Assembly: GCF_030269925.1 (NCBI RefSeq)
Contig: NC_085129.1
Span: 17,847,501 to 17,911,500, forward strand
Direction of reading: 5' to 3'
Origin: Bombyx mori
Taxonomy: Eukaryota; Arthropoda; Insecta; Lepidoptera; Bombycidae
Length of the DNA: 64,000 nucleotides
Position numbers and translations under genes: made by a program. Position 1 is the stretch's first letter. Each line of letters starts with the position of its first letter. Positions 11,651 to 23,382 of the stretch are shown in pieces. Below the pieces are notes generated by a model, which saw only the letters and a program-made list of their open reading frames with translations, had not been told where the DNA came from and made no database searches.

Positions 11651-12358
11651 CTTCTGTACTTCACACCAGTCGGCCCGGGTACCAACTGGCGCCGGTTGTT
11701 AATCGGATCGTCCAACAAACAAACCACTAGTATAAGATTATACGTATCTTAAGATACATCTTTAGATTATACGTGAGCTATCTTAAGAGACGGCTGGTAG
11801 CTGGCGTAGGATTTCTCGGAGTGATGACTGAGTCCTAATTAAAGCAACGCCTTTGTTATCATTCCTGGTACGGAATTTCTAAAGTCCTCCGTAGTCCGTA
11901 CTCAATATATGAAAGGCAGACGTGATAATGAAATGAATCGAGTATTGTATTCAATTAACAGAAATATGCAACGTTTGGTTGTTATTTAAAAGTGTAAAGA
12001 AAATTAATGTACGCATTAAAATGATGGAAGTGACAAACGCATATAATTTGTCGCACGCAATGTATTACGTACTTAGAACGCGCGGGGTCAATGTCCTGCT
12101 GGAAGCGCGGGCAGTTGGTGTATACCGTCACATTGCATCGCGCATTCACGAAATGTAATCGTTATAAAAAAATAATACAATAAAACTATTCTATAAACTA
12201 TAACTAACTATTAGTAATCTATAAAATAGTCTATAGTTTAATATAATAAGTGAAACATGAAGAAACCATAGATATTTAGTACGGAAAAACGATTTCCAAA
12301 TCAAAATGATACCACTATAGCTCGTCATTAGGTACTTAACTGCGAACCTTTTCGTGGC
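11651..12358. other. No gene seen
   Basis: AT-rich. No repeat could be matched within the window and no exon-like frame was found. Confidence 0.4.
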
Positions 12359-12600
12359 ATACTGGTGGTAGGATGTCTTCTGAGTCCACACGGGTAGTTA
12401 CCACCACCATGCCTATTTCTGCCGTGAAGCAGTAATGCGTTTCGGTTTGAAGGATGGCGTAGCCGTTGTAACTACACTGAGACCTTAGAACTCATATCTC
12501 AAGGTAGGTGGCGGCATTTACGTTGGAGATGTTTATGGGCTCCGGTAACCACTTAACATCAGCTGGGCCACGTGCTCGTCCGCTCATCTATACAACAAGA
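12359..12600 (+). mobile_element. Bm1 SINE, 3' portion
   Basis: Diverged Bm1 body starting TACTGGTGGTAGGATG and ending in an AACAAGAAAT tail. The head is absent. Confidence 0.75.
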
Positions 12601-12851
12601 AATTTAAATATTTTTTTTTAAATAAACTGTTATTATTATCCAATACCGGCTCAAATGTTCATAGCCCCTGTTTCGTGCCAAAGGCGATTCCATCTCAAAT
12701 CGGTACAGTTAAGTTCTCTGTACTTAAATGTCAACTTTGATTCATCGCGAAAGTAGTACAAATGCGACAACGAACTTGTTTACGTCCACCATTGATTTTG
12801 TCCGATTCGGTTATATAGTGCGACGCGCGGTTCGGTCTTAAGAATCAGTGA

Positions 12852-13215
12852 GTGTGCTTAGTGCGAGTTTTTTAACGTTCTCGATAGCGTAAAAGTGAAC
12901 TCTAAACTGTGGTAGTTTTCCAATTACAGTACAAGAGCGCATTATGCGGCATAATGCTCAACTAAGCTTCAGCATAATTCGGCATTGTGCGTAGTTTTCC
13001 AATTACAGAGCATAATGCGACTCAGTGACGCACAATGCCGAATTATGTTGAGCATTATGCCGCATAATGCGTTCTTGTGCTGTAATTGGAAAACTACCTG
13101 TATGGAGCAGGAACGTTTGCCTACGTTTGCCGCTAGGGGCGCTGTTCTAACTGCATACAAATTTGAGTTAACTTTTACGCTATCGAGAACGTTAAAAAAC
13201 ACGCACTAAACACAC
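12852..13215. mobile_element. MITE with long nested inverted repeats
   Basis: The outer ends, 12,852-12,901 and about 13,165-13,215, are near-perfect inverted repeats sharing TTTTTTAACGTTCTCGATAG. Inside, 12,912-12,995 and about 13,015-13,097 form a second inverted repeat with GTAGTTTTCCAATTACAG at its outer ends. Nearly the whole 364 bp could fold into one long hairpin. It has no transposase, and I could not settle on a target duplication. Short frames on both strands are a by-product of the symmetry. A fragment of the right end occurs at 17,541-17,615. Confidence 0.65.
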
Positions 13216-13257
13216 AATTTGTATTAGAATAGCAATGGTATTTCAAGGCAGAAATCT

Positions 13258-13612
13258 TTTTGTTTTTATTGCCCTTGTAGGCAGACGAGCATACGGCACA
13301 CCTGATTGTGAGTGGTTACTGTCGCCCATGAACTTCAGCAATGCCAGGGACAGAGCCAAGCCACTGCCTACCGCTTAATACTCTCCACAAGCCTCGTTTG
13401 AAGAAGGACATGTCATAGCGCTCGGGAAACACCGTCGAGGGGACTTCATTCCATAGTCGGATGGTACGTGGCAAAAGACCTCTGGAAACGCACTGTTGAT
13501 GAACGCAGCGGTTCCAGATAATATGGATGAACTCTGCTCCGATGGCGGGAGGTGCGATGATAAAAAGGAGATGAGGGGATCATCTCAAACAATTCATCAG
13601 AGCACTCCCCAT
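13258..13612 (-). mobile_element. LINE-B, 3' end
   Basis: CCTTGTAGGCAGACGAGCAT through ACAATTCATCAGAG, antisense to the reverse-transcriptase tail. The frame is broken by small changes. Confidence 0.7.
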
Positions 13613-13872
13613 GGAACATCGAGGCATACTTAGCTACATACGCTCGTAAATATAATTCGCGAGTAAATGAATTGGTTTTTTATGGCACGAGAACACAATA
13701 AGGTCCCGTAATGGGTCGGAAAGGTCAGACGATATTAGCCACGCTCAAGAAACCAAGTGAAATATTGCGTTCGATTCCGTGAAACGGTCGCGCGCTGTCG
13801 CAGCCCAAAATCTGCACTGTAATGATGTTAACAATCAGACAACTGTAATATTGGTAATTGTTCTGCTCCATT

Positions 13873-14117
13873 TTGCTTTTATTGCTTAGATGGATGGACG
13901 AGCTCACTGCCCACTTGGTGTTTAGTAGTTACTGGAGCTCATAGACAGCTACAATATAAATGCGCCACCCACCTTGAGATATAAGTTGTAAGGTCTCAAG
14001 TATAGTTACAACGGCTGCACCACTCTTCAAACTGAAACGCATTGCTGCTTCACGGCCGAGATAGGCAGGGCGGTGGTACCTACCCGTGCGGACTCACAAG
14101 AGGTCCTACCGCCAGTA
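13873..14117 (-). mobile_element. Bm1 SINE, 3' portion
   Basis: Antisense Bm1 body starting at TTTTATTGCTTAGATGGATG and ending GGTCCTACCGCCAGTAAT. Confidence 0.8.
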
Positions 14118-14227
14118 ATAACTTTTAGCACACCTTCATTACCTCGCTATGCATTAACGTTTTTGGACGTAACTGAATCTTTGAAAGTCTTTGTATATAA
14201 CGTCGATATATAACAAGGGTTTGGCGG

Positions 14228-14330
14228 GTGAACTAGCCCACTGAGTTTCTCGCCGGATCTTCTCAGTGGGTCGCGTTTCCGATCCGGTGGGAGATTCATC
14301 GATGCGCTGCTCTTGCTACGCCTAGGTCTG
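14228..14330 (+). mobile_element. BMC1-like LINE fragment
   Basis: About 100 bp of 3' UTR with CTCGCCGGATCTTCTCAGTG. Both ends are truncated. Confidence 0.6.
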
Positions 14331-14439
14331 TCTGGTAGGTGGACATCCCACACTGCGTTTACTAGTACGTGGTCTCCACTTGAGGATCCATCTTGAGGAG
14401 AAATCAGAGAGAATTATTAACACCGTCATTATCATCCTC

Positions 14440-14700
14440 AGACACCTCCTCCTCCTCGCGTCGTTTTCCTCATTACTGAGGGTCGTGACTCCCCCGCTGC
14501 ATCAATTTCTCCCGTACGATTTCTCTCCATCTGCTGCGATCCTTAGCTTCATGAAGGGCATTGTGGAAGTTGATGTTCAGAGAAGATCGTATTTGGTTCG
14601 ACCATCTCGTGGGACTGCGTCCTCTGGGACCTTTGCCCCTTTCCTGTCACCATCACCTGTTCTAAATCGTGACCCTCTTTACGAGGGCTATGTCCGAAAA
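14440..14700 (+). mobile_element. Dispersed repeat (family D), longest copy
   Basis: Part of a 116-residue open frame (14,380-14,730) that shares sequence with 9,585-9,700 (inverse) and 11,545-11,650. The phrase CTGAGGGTCGTGAC is common to copies. I do not recognise the protein, and the frame may be antisense to the true element. Confidence 0.4.
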
Positions 14701-15027
14701 ATTCCAGCACCCTACGAAAACATATTATAGTGACAACATAGGGGCCAATAGGAAGATCGAGCTAAGAGAAATATTGAGTAAGCCAATCATGTTTGTTGTC
14801 ATAAAACAATTTAGAAATCTTCTCTTGACGTTAGCAAACGAAAACGAATGACAATTCTTAGGACGGAGGCACCGCTCTTCTAGAAGGCTGGTTGGTTAGT
14901 GTGATGGCGTCTGCGCGCCTCCATCGGCTAGGCTCTGTCGTGGCACGAAGTTAGCCGAGTTCCGACGATACCGCAATCGTGCTGCCATCTCTCGGGAATC
15001 GTGCTGCGTTTCGTTTAGCTAAAAAAC

Positions 15028-15556
15028 TATGGAAGGTAGAGGTAAGGAGAACCGTCTCTGTATGTGAAAAAGTGTCTGTTAAAATTTGCTAAATAAGGGT
15101 GGCGCTACAGTAGCAACCGGGTAAATTTTAAAAAAGACGCTGAAAGATACCAGAATAAGATAGAGAAAAAAAAAGGACGAAAGAACTGTAAGCACTACAA
15201 AATCACAAAAAGTATTTTATTTAAAGCTGATAATAAAATGCAATCGATGTCTCCACTTTTTACTGCAGCAATAATTTTAGGTTATATTGACGAAATTAGT
15301 TTGGACTACGTAAACATCTGAGGTTTTGCATATTAAACTATCACTAACTACTCTCTCTAGTCATTGAATATATTAAATTTCCTAACTCGGCCTACTACAA
15401 TCAGTTAACAACTGCTCAATTCATATCATACCCTGTGCCTATGCTAGCGCCATTCTGGAGGATTTTTGAACTGTTATTTAGTGCTGAAAGTGGGACACTT
15501 TTTCAAGCATCGAGAGCATATGAGACGGTTCTCCTCACCTCTATCCTCCGTATACC
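15028..15556. mobile_element. MITE-like element with ~45-bp inverted ends
   Basis: The left end (15,028-15,080) and the reverse complement of the right end (15,490-15,556) share AGGAGAACCGTCTC and TGAAAAAGTGTC in the same order. The interior is AT-rich and non-coding. A related left end is at 6,893-7,020. No clean target duplication was found. Confidence 0.5.
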
Positions 15557-16710
15557 AAACTAATGGCCGTCTCCGACATATTTATCTTGTAGTGTCACGA
15601 ATTTGAAGCCATGTCGCCTTATCCTTATAAAACCAATCTAACTTTCGTATTTATTGTGACGTATGATTTAAAAAACAAAAAAAAACACAAGTAATTTACG
15701 TAACATCATGATTAATCACATTACGTAAAGGAAAAAGGTAGTAAGTATATGCACAATCGAAGGACCTTTAGTGCCATCGCAAAAGGAACGATATTGTTTT
15801 TGTGTTTAACGGTCAAAATTGAGCTTGGCCAGTTATTAAGACGCGAGACACCGTACAGTTAAACGAAGAAGCTTGGTCGGTCGGTGAATCATTCAAAATG
15901 TAGGACGTGTACACAGTTCAAATGTATTGAAGTGAGTACACTGAAAGAAAAGAACGATCAAACTTTGCTATGTATTTTCTTATATTATTAATAGTACACC
16001 GGAACATACCTGCTGTATCTTTATCTTTTCCAGAATTTTTGTTAGTTAAACGGTTGTCTGTTAGACCGCCTCTTGTACAAATGAGTCTGCTTGTTGACTG
16101 TTTTGTAATGTTAATTGTGTTTTGGTGTGTAATAACGTATGTTATCTCTCTTTCTCTCAACTTCTGATCACAGTCCGGTCCCGTAGTAAGTAGATGTCAG
16201 AGTTGATAGACATTGCGGATACCTTGAGACATGAGGTCGCGACAACAATCAGCCAGATGTTATTGAGGTCGATCGGGTAGGTACTTCCCGGAACTATCTA
16301 GAACCACTGCATTCAACAGTGTGTTTCCACAGCTCTTTACTGGCCACGTACCATCCAGATTTGCTATGAAGCTTTCGTGTTAGTGGAGAACTAAGATGTA
16401 GACGCTACAGATGAATCATATGGTCAAACATGTTGATTTACCCTTTGAGCGCAAGCCGTCGATATATCGACTCTATTCGTATAACATTTAAAATTATTTT
16501 GATGTTAATTTAGCATTGATTTTTGCATAATATTTTCATTACGTTAAAGTATTTTATATAAGGTAATTTTGTTGAAAAATCCTTTAGCCAGTTCTGTAAA
16601 AAAAAAGTGAAAATAAACACTTCACCCAAAAGGTTAATTTATCTGTGTTTCTATATTTCACACCGTCGCGGCGTCGTCGAAATATCCGTAAAATCCCTCA
16701 TCAATTTAAA
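15557..16710. other. No gene seen
   Basis: Short overlapping frames on both strands at 15,918-16,167 have no recognisable content. Nothing else stands out. Confidence 0.4.
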
Positions 16711-17132
16711 CTAGTGGTCCCGCAGTAGTCGAAATTCGACTATAATTAATTGAAATTATATGTTTGAACATTATTATGGTTCTATTGTCAAATACTATTA
16801 TTTTACTTCCTATAGTCACAGATTTCGCTAAAACTAAATTACAGACAAATATTAATAAAGACAAATATATATTAATCTATTCTCAATTTGACCAGACTTT
16901 AAACAATAAATAAGTTTGAAGCTGAGTTTGTGTGTATGTCAAATACATGGTAGTGTATGTCATGTTTCTTTTATTTATTTAATGTATTTTTATGCATAAT
17001 TTAAAAAAACAATATTAACATTCTGCACTCCTCTATATTCTCTATAAGTGTTGGGAAATTTCATACTCCTCCGCTCGCGCAATTTTCGTAAAAAGGGATA
17101 CAAAGTTTTTGCTTCACGTATTAATATATAGA
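16711..17132 (-). mobile_element. Non-autonomous Helitron (family H1), copy 2
   Basis: Same family as 4,127-4,523. The minus strand starts TCTATATATTAATACGTG and ends in the GTCGAATTTCGAC palindrome plus CTAG. It is flanked by host A (17,133) and T (16,710). It is diverged from copy 1 and about 25 bp longer. Confidence 0.6.
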
Positions 17133-17411
17133 TACACAATAATTTTCCCGAATTTGGGCGATTCACATTACCGAAAAAATAGTGTACTTACTATACAATT
17201 AACGCACTATGTAAGGCAGCGCATGTAACAAAGCTTAACAAAGCCATGAATCACATTTATCGATAAACGTTATGCATAATCTTTCATGTTATGTTCGTAA
17301 ACTGATTCTCGTCCACCCATCAAGAGATCGCTAGTAAAAAAAAACGTGTAGATTGCATCGTATCTTCTTCAAATGCGGGCGAAAATGTTATCAATGGTCT
17401 TCTGTGTATTT

Positions 17412-17505
17412 TAGCATACGGCCCACCTGATGGTGAGTGGTTATCGTCGCTCATGACGTCAGCAAAGCCAGGGGCAGAGCCAAGCCGTTTGAAGAAGGAC
17501 ATGTG
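17412..17505 (-). mobile_element. LINE-B fragment
   Basis: CATACGGCCCACCTGATGG to GAAGAAGGACATGT, with an internal deletion relative to other copies. Confidence 0.6.
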
Positions 17506-17540
17506 TGCTTATGGGAGCTTTTTAACTTCTTGATCGCTAC

Positions 17541-17615
17541 TACGACCGCTAGGGGCGCTGTTCCCACTCCATACAAATTTGAGTTAACTTTTACGTGATC
17601 GAGAAGTTCTAAGCA
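17541..17615. mobile_element. Fragment of the nested-hairpin MITE family
   Basis: CGCTAGGGGCGCTGTT and AATTTGAGTTAACTTTTACG match the right side of the element at 12,852-13,215. The rest is missing. Confidence 0.5.
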
Positions 17616-17724
17616 TTGAGCTCACTGGCTTAAAAACCAGCTGATTATATATATCCGATAGCTCATTAGATGGTGCGGTCGAAGTGGAGTGCAGTTTCTT
17701 TTTTTTTCCTACCTATTCTAGTTT

Positions 17725-17830
17725 TTTTTTTTGATCAGGAGGAAATCGCCGGACTTCCGCCCTCCACTGGGGATGGCGGGGCATGTCAGAGTCGAACTGA
17801 CTAAAACCTCCTGTCACTCAACAACTAACG
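17725..17830. mobile_element. Dispersed repeat (family E) fragment
   Basis: A T run followed by CAGGAGGAAATCGCCGGA. A longer relative is at 39,618-39,870. It is GC-rich and possibly the 3' end of a LINE; class unknown. Confidence 0.4.
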
Positions 17831-17860
17831 TCCAAACCTCGCATGAAACAGACTCATGAT

Positions 17861-18276
17861 TTTTTTTTATCGCTTACGTGTGTGGACGAGTTGACAGCCC
17901 ACCTGATGTTAAGTGGTTACTGGAGCTCATAGACATCTACAGCCTAAATGCGCCACACACCTTGAGATATAAGTTCTAAGGTCTCAGTATAGTCACAACG
18001 GCTGCCCCACCCTTCAAACCGAAACGCATTACTGCTTCACGGCAGAAATAGGCGGGGCGGTGGTACCTACCCGTGCGGACTCACAAGAGGTCCTACTACC
18101 ACTAGTAATTACGCAAATTATAATTTTGCGGGTTTGATTTTTATTACACGATGTTATTCCTTCACCGTAGAAGTCAACCGTGAACATTTGTTAAGTACGT
18201 ATTTCATTAGAAAAAATTGTACCTGCCTGCGGGGTTCGAACACTTCTTATCCTTTAGGCCACGACGACTTCGAAAA
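17861..18276 (-). mobile_element. Bm1 SINE, nearly full length
   Basis: Antisense copy covering tail, body and head. The B-box region (GGGGTTCGAACA) survives, but about 25 bp of the tRNA-like head between the boxes is deleted, so the pol III promoter is probably broken. Confidence 0.8.
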
Positions 18277-18344
18277 GGCAAAGGGGGGAAAGTGAAGCGT
18301 TTAGTGCGGAGCACATCTCTCCCATCACCTATTCTAGTAACCTC

Positions 18345-19125
18345 GAGGGGTTATTCTAAATTTGCCGAGGTAGTAGGTGAGCTCACGGGGCTCAAACCTG
18401 ACGACGTTGCTAACACGAACCCTAGCAAGAGCCGTGCTTCGCAGAATCTACCACCGGATCGGAAACGCAACCCACTGAGAAGATCCGGCGAGAAACTCAG
18501 TGGGCTGTGTCTGAGAGTTAATTTACTCGTCGAGCCCTTCGTCGCAAGCGACGGGTTCGACGAGAACGGTGACTGGTGATTGAAGTACCTAGAAGTACCG
18601 TTAGTGTATCGGGAGGATCCGAGGTGACGTGTTTTGGGCGACGTCGACTGCTTTCCATTCTGTCCGCAGGATAGGGAATGTAGTTACCGGCGGCCACGAT
18701 GAGAGGGTTCTCGTGTCGTGCCGCTTTATCGAAGTGGCGCATCGACGCCGACTGTAAATATTTACTGATGGACTCTAAGTCCAGGTCGTCATGGAGGTCG
18801 ATGTTCCTGACGAACCACGGGGCTCCGACGGCTATCCTGCAAAAACGGGATTGAATGATTTGGAAGGATTTTAAGTGAGTGCGGGCCGCGTGAGCGAACA
18901 CTACACTTGCATAGGTCATGACGGGGCGTATGCAAGTTTTGTAGAGTGTCACCTTATTTCTAAGAGACATTTTACTTCGCCTGCATATCATCGGGTAGAG
19001 ACGTCCTAGAATGAAGGCGGCACGGTCGCGTACCGTCTTAATATGAGGGCGGAATGTCATCCTTCTGTCGAGGGTGACGCCTAAATATTTCGACCTTCGG
19101 GGCCCATGGTATGGGCTGGTCGAAA
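18345..19125 (-). mobile_element. BMC1-like LINE, reverse transcriptase C-terminus and 3' UTR
   Basis: The longest BMC1 piece here. A 180-residue minus-strand frame (18,518-19,060) extends upstream in frame to motif YLGVTLDRRM. It holds the Jockey-clade tail: ILGRLYPMICRRSKMSLRNK, then PVMTYASVVFAHAARTH, and an arginine-rich end. This part lies after the catalytic domain, so no polymerase motif remains. It is 5'-truncated near 19,125. Confidence 0.85.
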
Positions 19126-19652
19126 ATCGATAACTTTACAACTACCTTACCTGGAGTGTGTTTTTAAAAGACCTTTTCCGCTATGAAATTTAAAAGAATA
19201 CGCCATGCTCTTCCAACGCGATCCACCCACATTTCTACCTTCAGCTCTGTGACCACAAAACGAAACGCCAAAGACACTTTAGATTCAAAGGACCTAAACC
19301 ATACCCACTTTCGATCGGCTTAGATTGTCTCTGTTCCGATCTAGTTAAAGAGACATTTCTTGTTCGTTGAAGGTTGAATATAACAATGAACTATGTGTGT
19401 TTAAATGTCAGTGTGTCGTGGACTTAGTTCGCTTCTGAGTGTCTATTGAAAAGGTCCGCGTGGGCGATAATAGGTTGCTGTTGTGAACTGGAACAAACAT
19501 TGGATGTTTTGTTTCTTGGTAACAGCAGGATATTTTGCCTCTTTGTATAGATGCAGCGACAGTTTCGTAGTCCAAGTTATGGCTTGAGATGAGCGTCTCG
19601 ATTGCATTTATTTATTTAGTTCCACCATCAAAGTGATCATCAATATAGAATA

Positions 19653-19757
19653 CTAGCGACCCGACTTCGCTTCGCTTTAGGAACTGTAATTTATTTTTGA
19701 TAACATTCACAATTGTCGCTACTTCGATACGTTATATATCGACTAGATCTGAGAAAG
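19653..19757 (-). mobile_element. Possible Helitron 3' end fragment
   Basis: ACTAGCGACCCGACTTCGC reads on the minus strand as a GC-rich stem followed by CTAG and T, like the end at 42,850. The rest of the element is not recognisable. Confidence 0.3.
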
Positions 19758-20004
19758 TTTACTGGTGGTAGGACGTCTTGTGAGTCCGCGCGGGTAGGTA
19801 CCACCGCCCTGGGCTATTTCGGACGTGAAGCAGTAATGCGTTTCGGTCTGAAGGGTAGGGCAGCCGTTGTAACTATACTGAGATCTTAGAACTTATATCT
19901 CAAGGTGGGTGGCGCATTAACGTTGTAGATGTCTATGGGCTCCAGTAACCACCTAACACCAGGTGGGCTGTAAGCTCGTGCACCCATCTAAGCAAAAAAA
20001 AAAA
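19758..20004 (+). mobile_element. Bm1 SINE, 3' portion
   Basis: Begins TTACTGGTGGTAGGACG and ends AAGCAAAAAAAAAAA. The head is missing. Confidence 0.8.
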
Positions 20005-20582
20005 GTTGTGACGTCACCGATGTGATGGTGCGAGTGAGATAGCGACTTCCCGCACTGCTCTACCCTCCCGTGCTTTTGAAGTATTTATTAATCATTTTTT
20101 AACCGACTTCATTTAAGAATCATAGCTTAAAAAAAGTGTATAGACTATATTGCGCTGGGCTGAATAAGTGAAAATCCTTACCAAAGCCCCACTTAGCGAG
20201 TGCGTGTGCCAAGCCTCAGATCGCGAATTATGGAGAACAGCTGTCTAGGCTATAATAAATAAAGATTCCACGTGACCACAACTGCTCTGCCAAGAGTATC
20301 CGACTATAATAGATAGACTATAGTCATGTATCAGAGGAGATATAGAATCATCAACCACAAAGCTAAATGGAACTATAAAATCAATGATGCTGTCCCAAAA
20401 AGCTTGTAGATATTCTTCGAATTCATTATTCAGGTATTTATAACAATAGGCTTTGTTATACTCGCATACTTGTTACATCGTAACTGTCAATGATAGAAAT
20501 CAATTCATCATATTTGTAATGATATTATTAAGTTGTATCTGAATCATCATTGGTTCATTAAATTAAAGACTGTAAATTCTTA

Positions 20583-21734
20583 GTCTGGCCATAAATACTG
20601 TTACGCACTGTCTGGCCATAAGCAAGCACTCTTTCCTTGGGAAAATTTTTCACTGCCAATCGTACGGATTGTTTTAGGGACTCCAAATTATCATGGCGTT
20701 TAGAGCAAGCCATACTCTCTAAAACTAACTATAAATCATAATCCAGCGGATTAAGATCGGGACTAGACGACGGCTAGTCGTCAGCTCTGATGAAGTCCGA
20801 AACGTTCGTTTCCAACCAAGACTGCGTAGACCGAGCTTTATGACCTGGCGCCGAGTCTTGCTGGAAGGACCATTCTTGATTATTGAACATGGAGTTGTTA
20901 AGGGGCTTCACTACCTTCTCAAGAATAGTATCTTGATACACTTGTGCCGATGTTTTGATACCTTTTTCACAAAAGTATGGCTCAGTCACTCCTTCATTGC
21001 TAATACCCCACCAAACCATCGCCGAAGTCGGATAGTGCCCACGTTGCACTCTGTCGACTAATTGGGAAGCTTCCTTAGAGCTTTGACCATAAATACGGTC
21101 ATTTTGTTTGTTAAAATGTTGCTCAATTGTAAAAATTTTCTCATCCGTAAACAAAAATTTTCTATGACCTCCCTTTGCGTACCGCTTCAGTAGTTGTTTC
21201 GATTTTACCACCCTATTCTCTTTTAAATTATTAGTTAAGAAATGACCAGTACGTCCCTTATAGGCTGCAAGTCCTAAATCATCTTTTAAAATACGCGACA
21301 TGGTTCTAGGTGCTATCTTCATCTCCCGAGATAAAATCTTTTGCTTTCGGACAGGATTTCTTCGAATTCTTTCCCTTACCGCTTTGACCACCTTTTTCGT
21401 ACGAACACTACGTGGACAGTCAGATCTTTTTCTGTCACAAACAGAGGAGGTCTCATTGTACCTATTAATAGCCCGGTACACAAACATTTTACTAATACCA
21501 AGCGTATGGAGAGTTTTAAAAATTGCATTTGGCTCCATACCTACTTTGTGTAATGCAATCACAGCGATTCTGTTCTCTTAATCACCCCACTCCATTTTAA
21601 TATCGCAAAATATTGTACAATGTATTGGCGACAAAATGAGAAAACTCAATGAGCAATCATATAAAAATGACAGATTCCAAATTCAAATGTAATATTTTGT
21701 TTATTTTTAATTGTAACAGTATTTATGGCCAGAC
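20583..21734 (-). mobile_element. Complete mariner element, D,D37D type
   Basis: A 1,152-bp element bounded by perfect 22-bp inverted repeats (20,583-20,604 and 21,713-21,734) and flanked by TA on both sides (20,581-20,582; 21,735-21,736). This is the target duplication expected for Tc1/mariner. Twelve bases of the repeat (GTCTGGCCATAA) occur again just inside the left end at 20,610-20,621. It carries one dead transposase gene on the minus strand. The type matches what I remember of silkworm Bmmar1/maT-like mariners; I cannot confirm which family. Confidence 0.9.
20585..21595 (-). pseudogene. Mariner transposase (D,D37D), inactivated
   Basis: A DNA cut-and-paste transposase of the Tc1/mariner superfamily. 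The likely ATG is at 21,593-21,595, but codon 6 is TAA. An open stretch of 262 residues (20,774-21,562) follows. It contains a paired helix-turn-helix region, then LFTDEKIF (first catalytic Asp) and FQQDSAPGHKA (second). Two more nonsense codons follow, one right after IRADD (at 20,774-20,776) and one after PLDYDL. The third Asp, in SPDLNPLDY, lies 37 residues after the second, which defines the D,D37D class. Both late stops replace what are probably Trp codons. All three catalytic Asp codons survive, so only point mutations have killed it. Confidence 0.9.
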
Positions 21735-22808
21735 TAAGTATATCCCCTATTCATGACAACTAAAAAATGGCTTCTTTAAAAAAAAAATCAAACTACTGAT
21801 GAGCCTGATAGAAATATACGAGTTAAATGTCGATGAATAGCATAGATCTTTTTTGCCATCAGTATATTCTTCGTAACATTCAACAAATTGTTCCTGACGG
21901 AAAACTGAAGCGATAACATATATGGATGACGCAATTATTGACCTGCCTGTGAGTCCTGCGCATAGAGTTACTATTCTAACTGGAGTGCTTACTTCGTTTG
22001 ACATAAAAACTAAAAATATACTTTATCTCTATGGCTTAAAGTTTATTTTTAAATAGCAAAAGATGTAAGGAAAAACGGTCTGAAAAGAGAATGATTATTA
22101 AGTGGTGGTGTCCCTCTCGCACATTTTACAAACAAAAAGCAGTGTTGCTAGCTTAGAGGATTTTCCATAAAATCTCGGAATTTGGACCCCGTCTTCGTTA
22201 TCAAAAATGGCTTTTAGTGGTTAGTGGATTTTTTAGTAGCTTGGGTGTTGTTGAAAATTATCGAAAAGTTTAAAATCAATCCACTTTACAGGATTTTAAA
22301 CATTTTATGACAATAATATATCTAAATACATATTATTTAAACGAAGTGACTTAAACTTAACTAGAAAATGTTGCGAGAATTTAGAATTTCCATCAACGTC
22401 AAAAATTAAATTGGTTCAAAATAAACGTACAAAGTTATGGTGAAATTAGTTTCTGATGATGACAATTTATTAAAATAAATTATATAAGAAGTATTGATTA
22501 TATGATATATATTGATTTTTAATAGAACATCATATATTAATAAAGCTTATTAACAAAAAAATTATTGTTCTATGTTAATAAGAACTCTGTTTAATGGAAA
22601 ATTTAATGGTAGGTACGTAGATTTCTGATGGTTTTCATGTTGAATTTGGTGGGAAGCCAGATTAATTGTTGGCATCACCGAAAAAGAGCTATGAATGGAT
22701 TAAAAGAAAAATGGCGTCTATTTACGTTTGTAGTGCGAAGTTAAAATGGCACTGATACAGCTTGTGGCTTGTTTTTTTTTCGAAAATCGTGAAAGTTTCC
22801 GTGTAATC
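21735..22808. other. No gene called
   Basis: An 85-residue minus-strand frame (21,747-22,004) has no recognisable motif and ends in AT-rich sequence, so I do not call it. The rest is plain AT-rich DNA. Confidence 0.35.
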
Positions 22809-23382
22809 ATGGTGAACACTTTTAATGTAAGTGGTTTTAAGCGAGAATCGTCTCCAGTTTGTGGAATATCCTTCCATATGTCAGATTCATTGATAAATTT
22901 TTACTAGTGTGAGCATATATTTTTAAAATGTGAGATATTTTTTCTCATTATAATATTTAATACCATTTGTCTTGTAAATTGTACTTAATCTATGTCATAT
23001 ACTAAATTTGAAAAAACAATCGTGAAAACTATAATTTTGCAATGTATTTTTCATTTTATAAGAGCCATCACGTGGTATTTTTTGAACTTTTTTTATTGTA
23101 TTGAATAGCGTCGCACGGAAGCATGTATATCATTTGCCTGACGTTAAGCGAACGAGTAGGATCTTCTAGTAAATATGACGTTGGAATTTCTGGAAAATGT
23201 CCTATATAAAGGTCAAACAAGAAGAATCAAGTACTCAAACGCAAGAAATAAAAAATACCCCGAGAAAAGCAAAATTACGACAAGATGTTAAGGTATTGAA
23301 ACAAAAACTTAAAAGTCGCGAAATAGTGATTGTAAATATAAAGTCGATTTTAGATTTATTAAAGAAAAATGGCGATTTTTAA
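22809..23382 (+). pseudogene. Possible THAP-type protein remnant
   Basis: An ATG at 22,809 opens a 32-codon frame containing KRESSPVCGISFHM, reminiscent of the start of a THAP zinc-finger domain, although the expected early cysteines are missing. About 290 bp later, 23,197-23,382 encodes a basic coiled-coil-like end with NTPRKAKLRQDVKVLKQKLK, which resembles the region after the THAP domain in P-element-like proteins. AATAAA-type sequence follows near 23,649. I infer a deletion derivative of a THAP gene or P-like transposon; the middle is not coding. A small real gene with an unseen splice pattern is the alternative. Confidence 0.35.

Noticed and set aside
12969..13209. Overlapping proteins on both strands
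   Set aside because: Mirror-image frames produced by the palindromic MITE.
21747..22004. 85-residue minus-strand protein beside the mariner
   Set aside because: No motif, no upstream exon and an AT-rich end; not distinguishable from chance.
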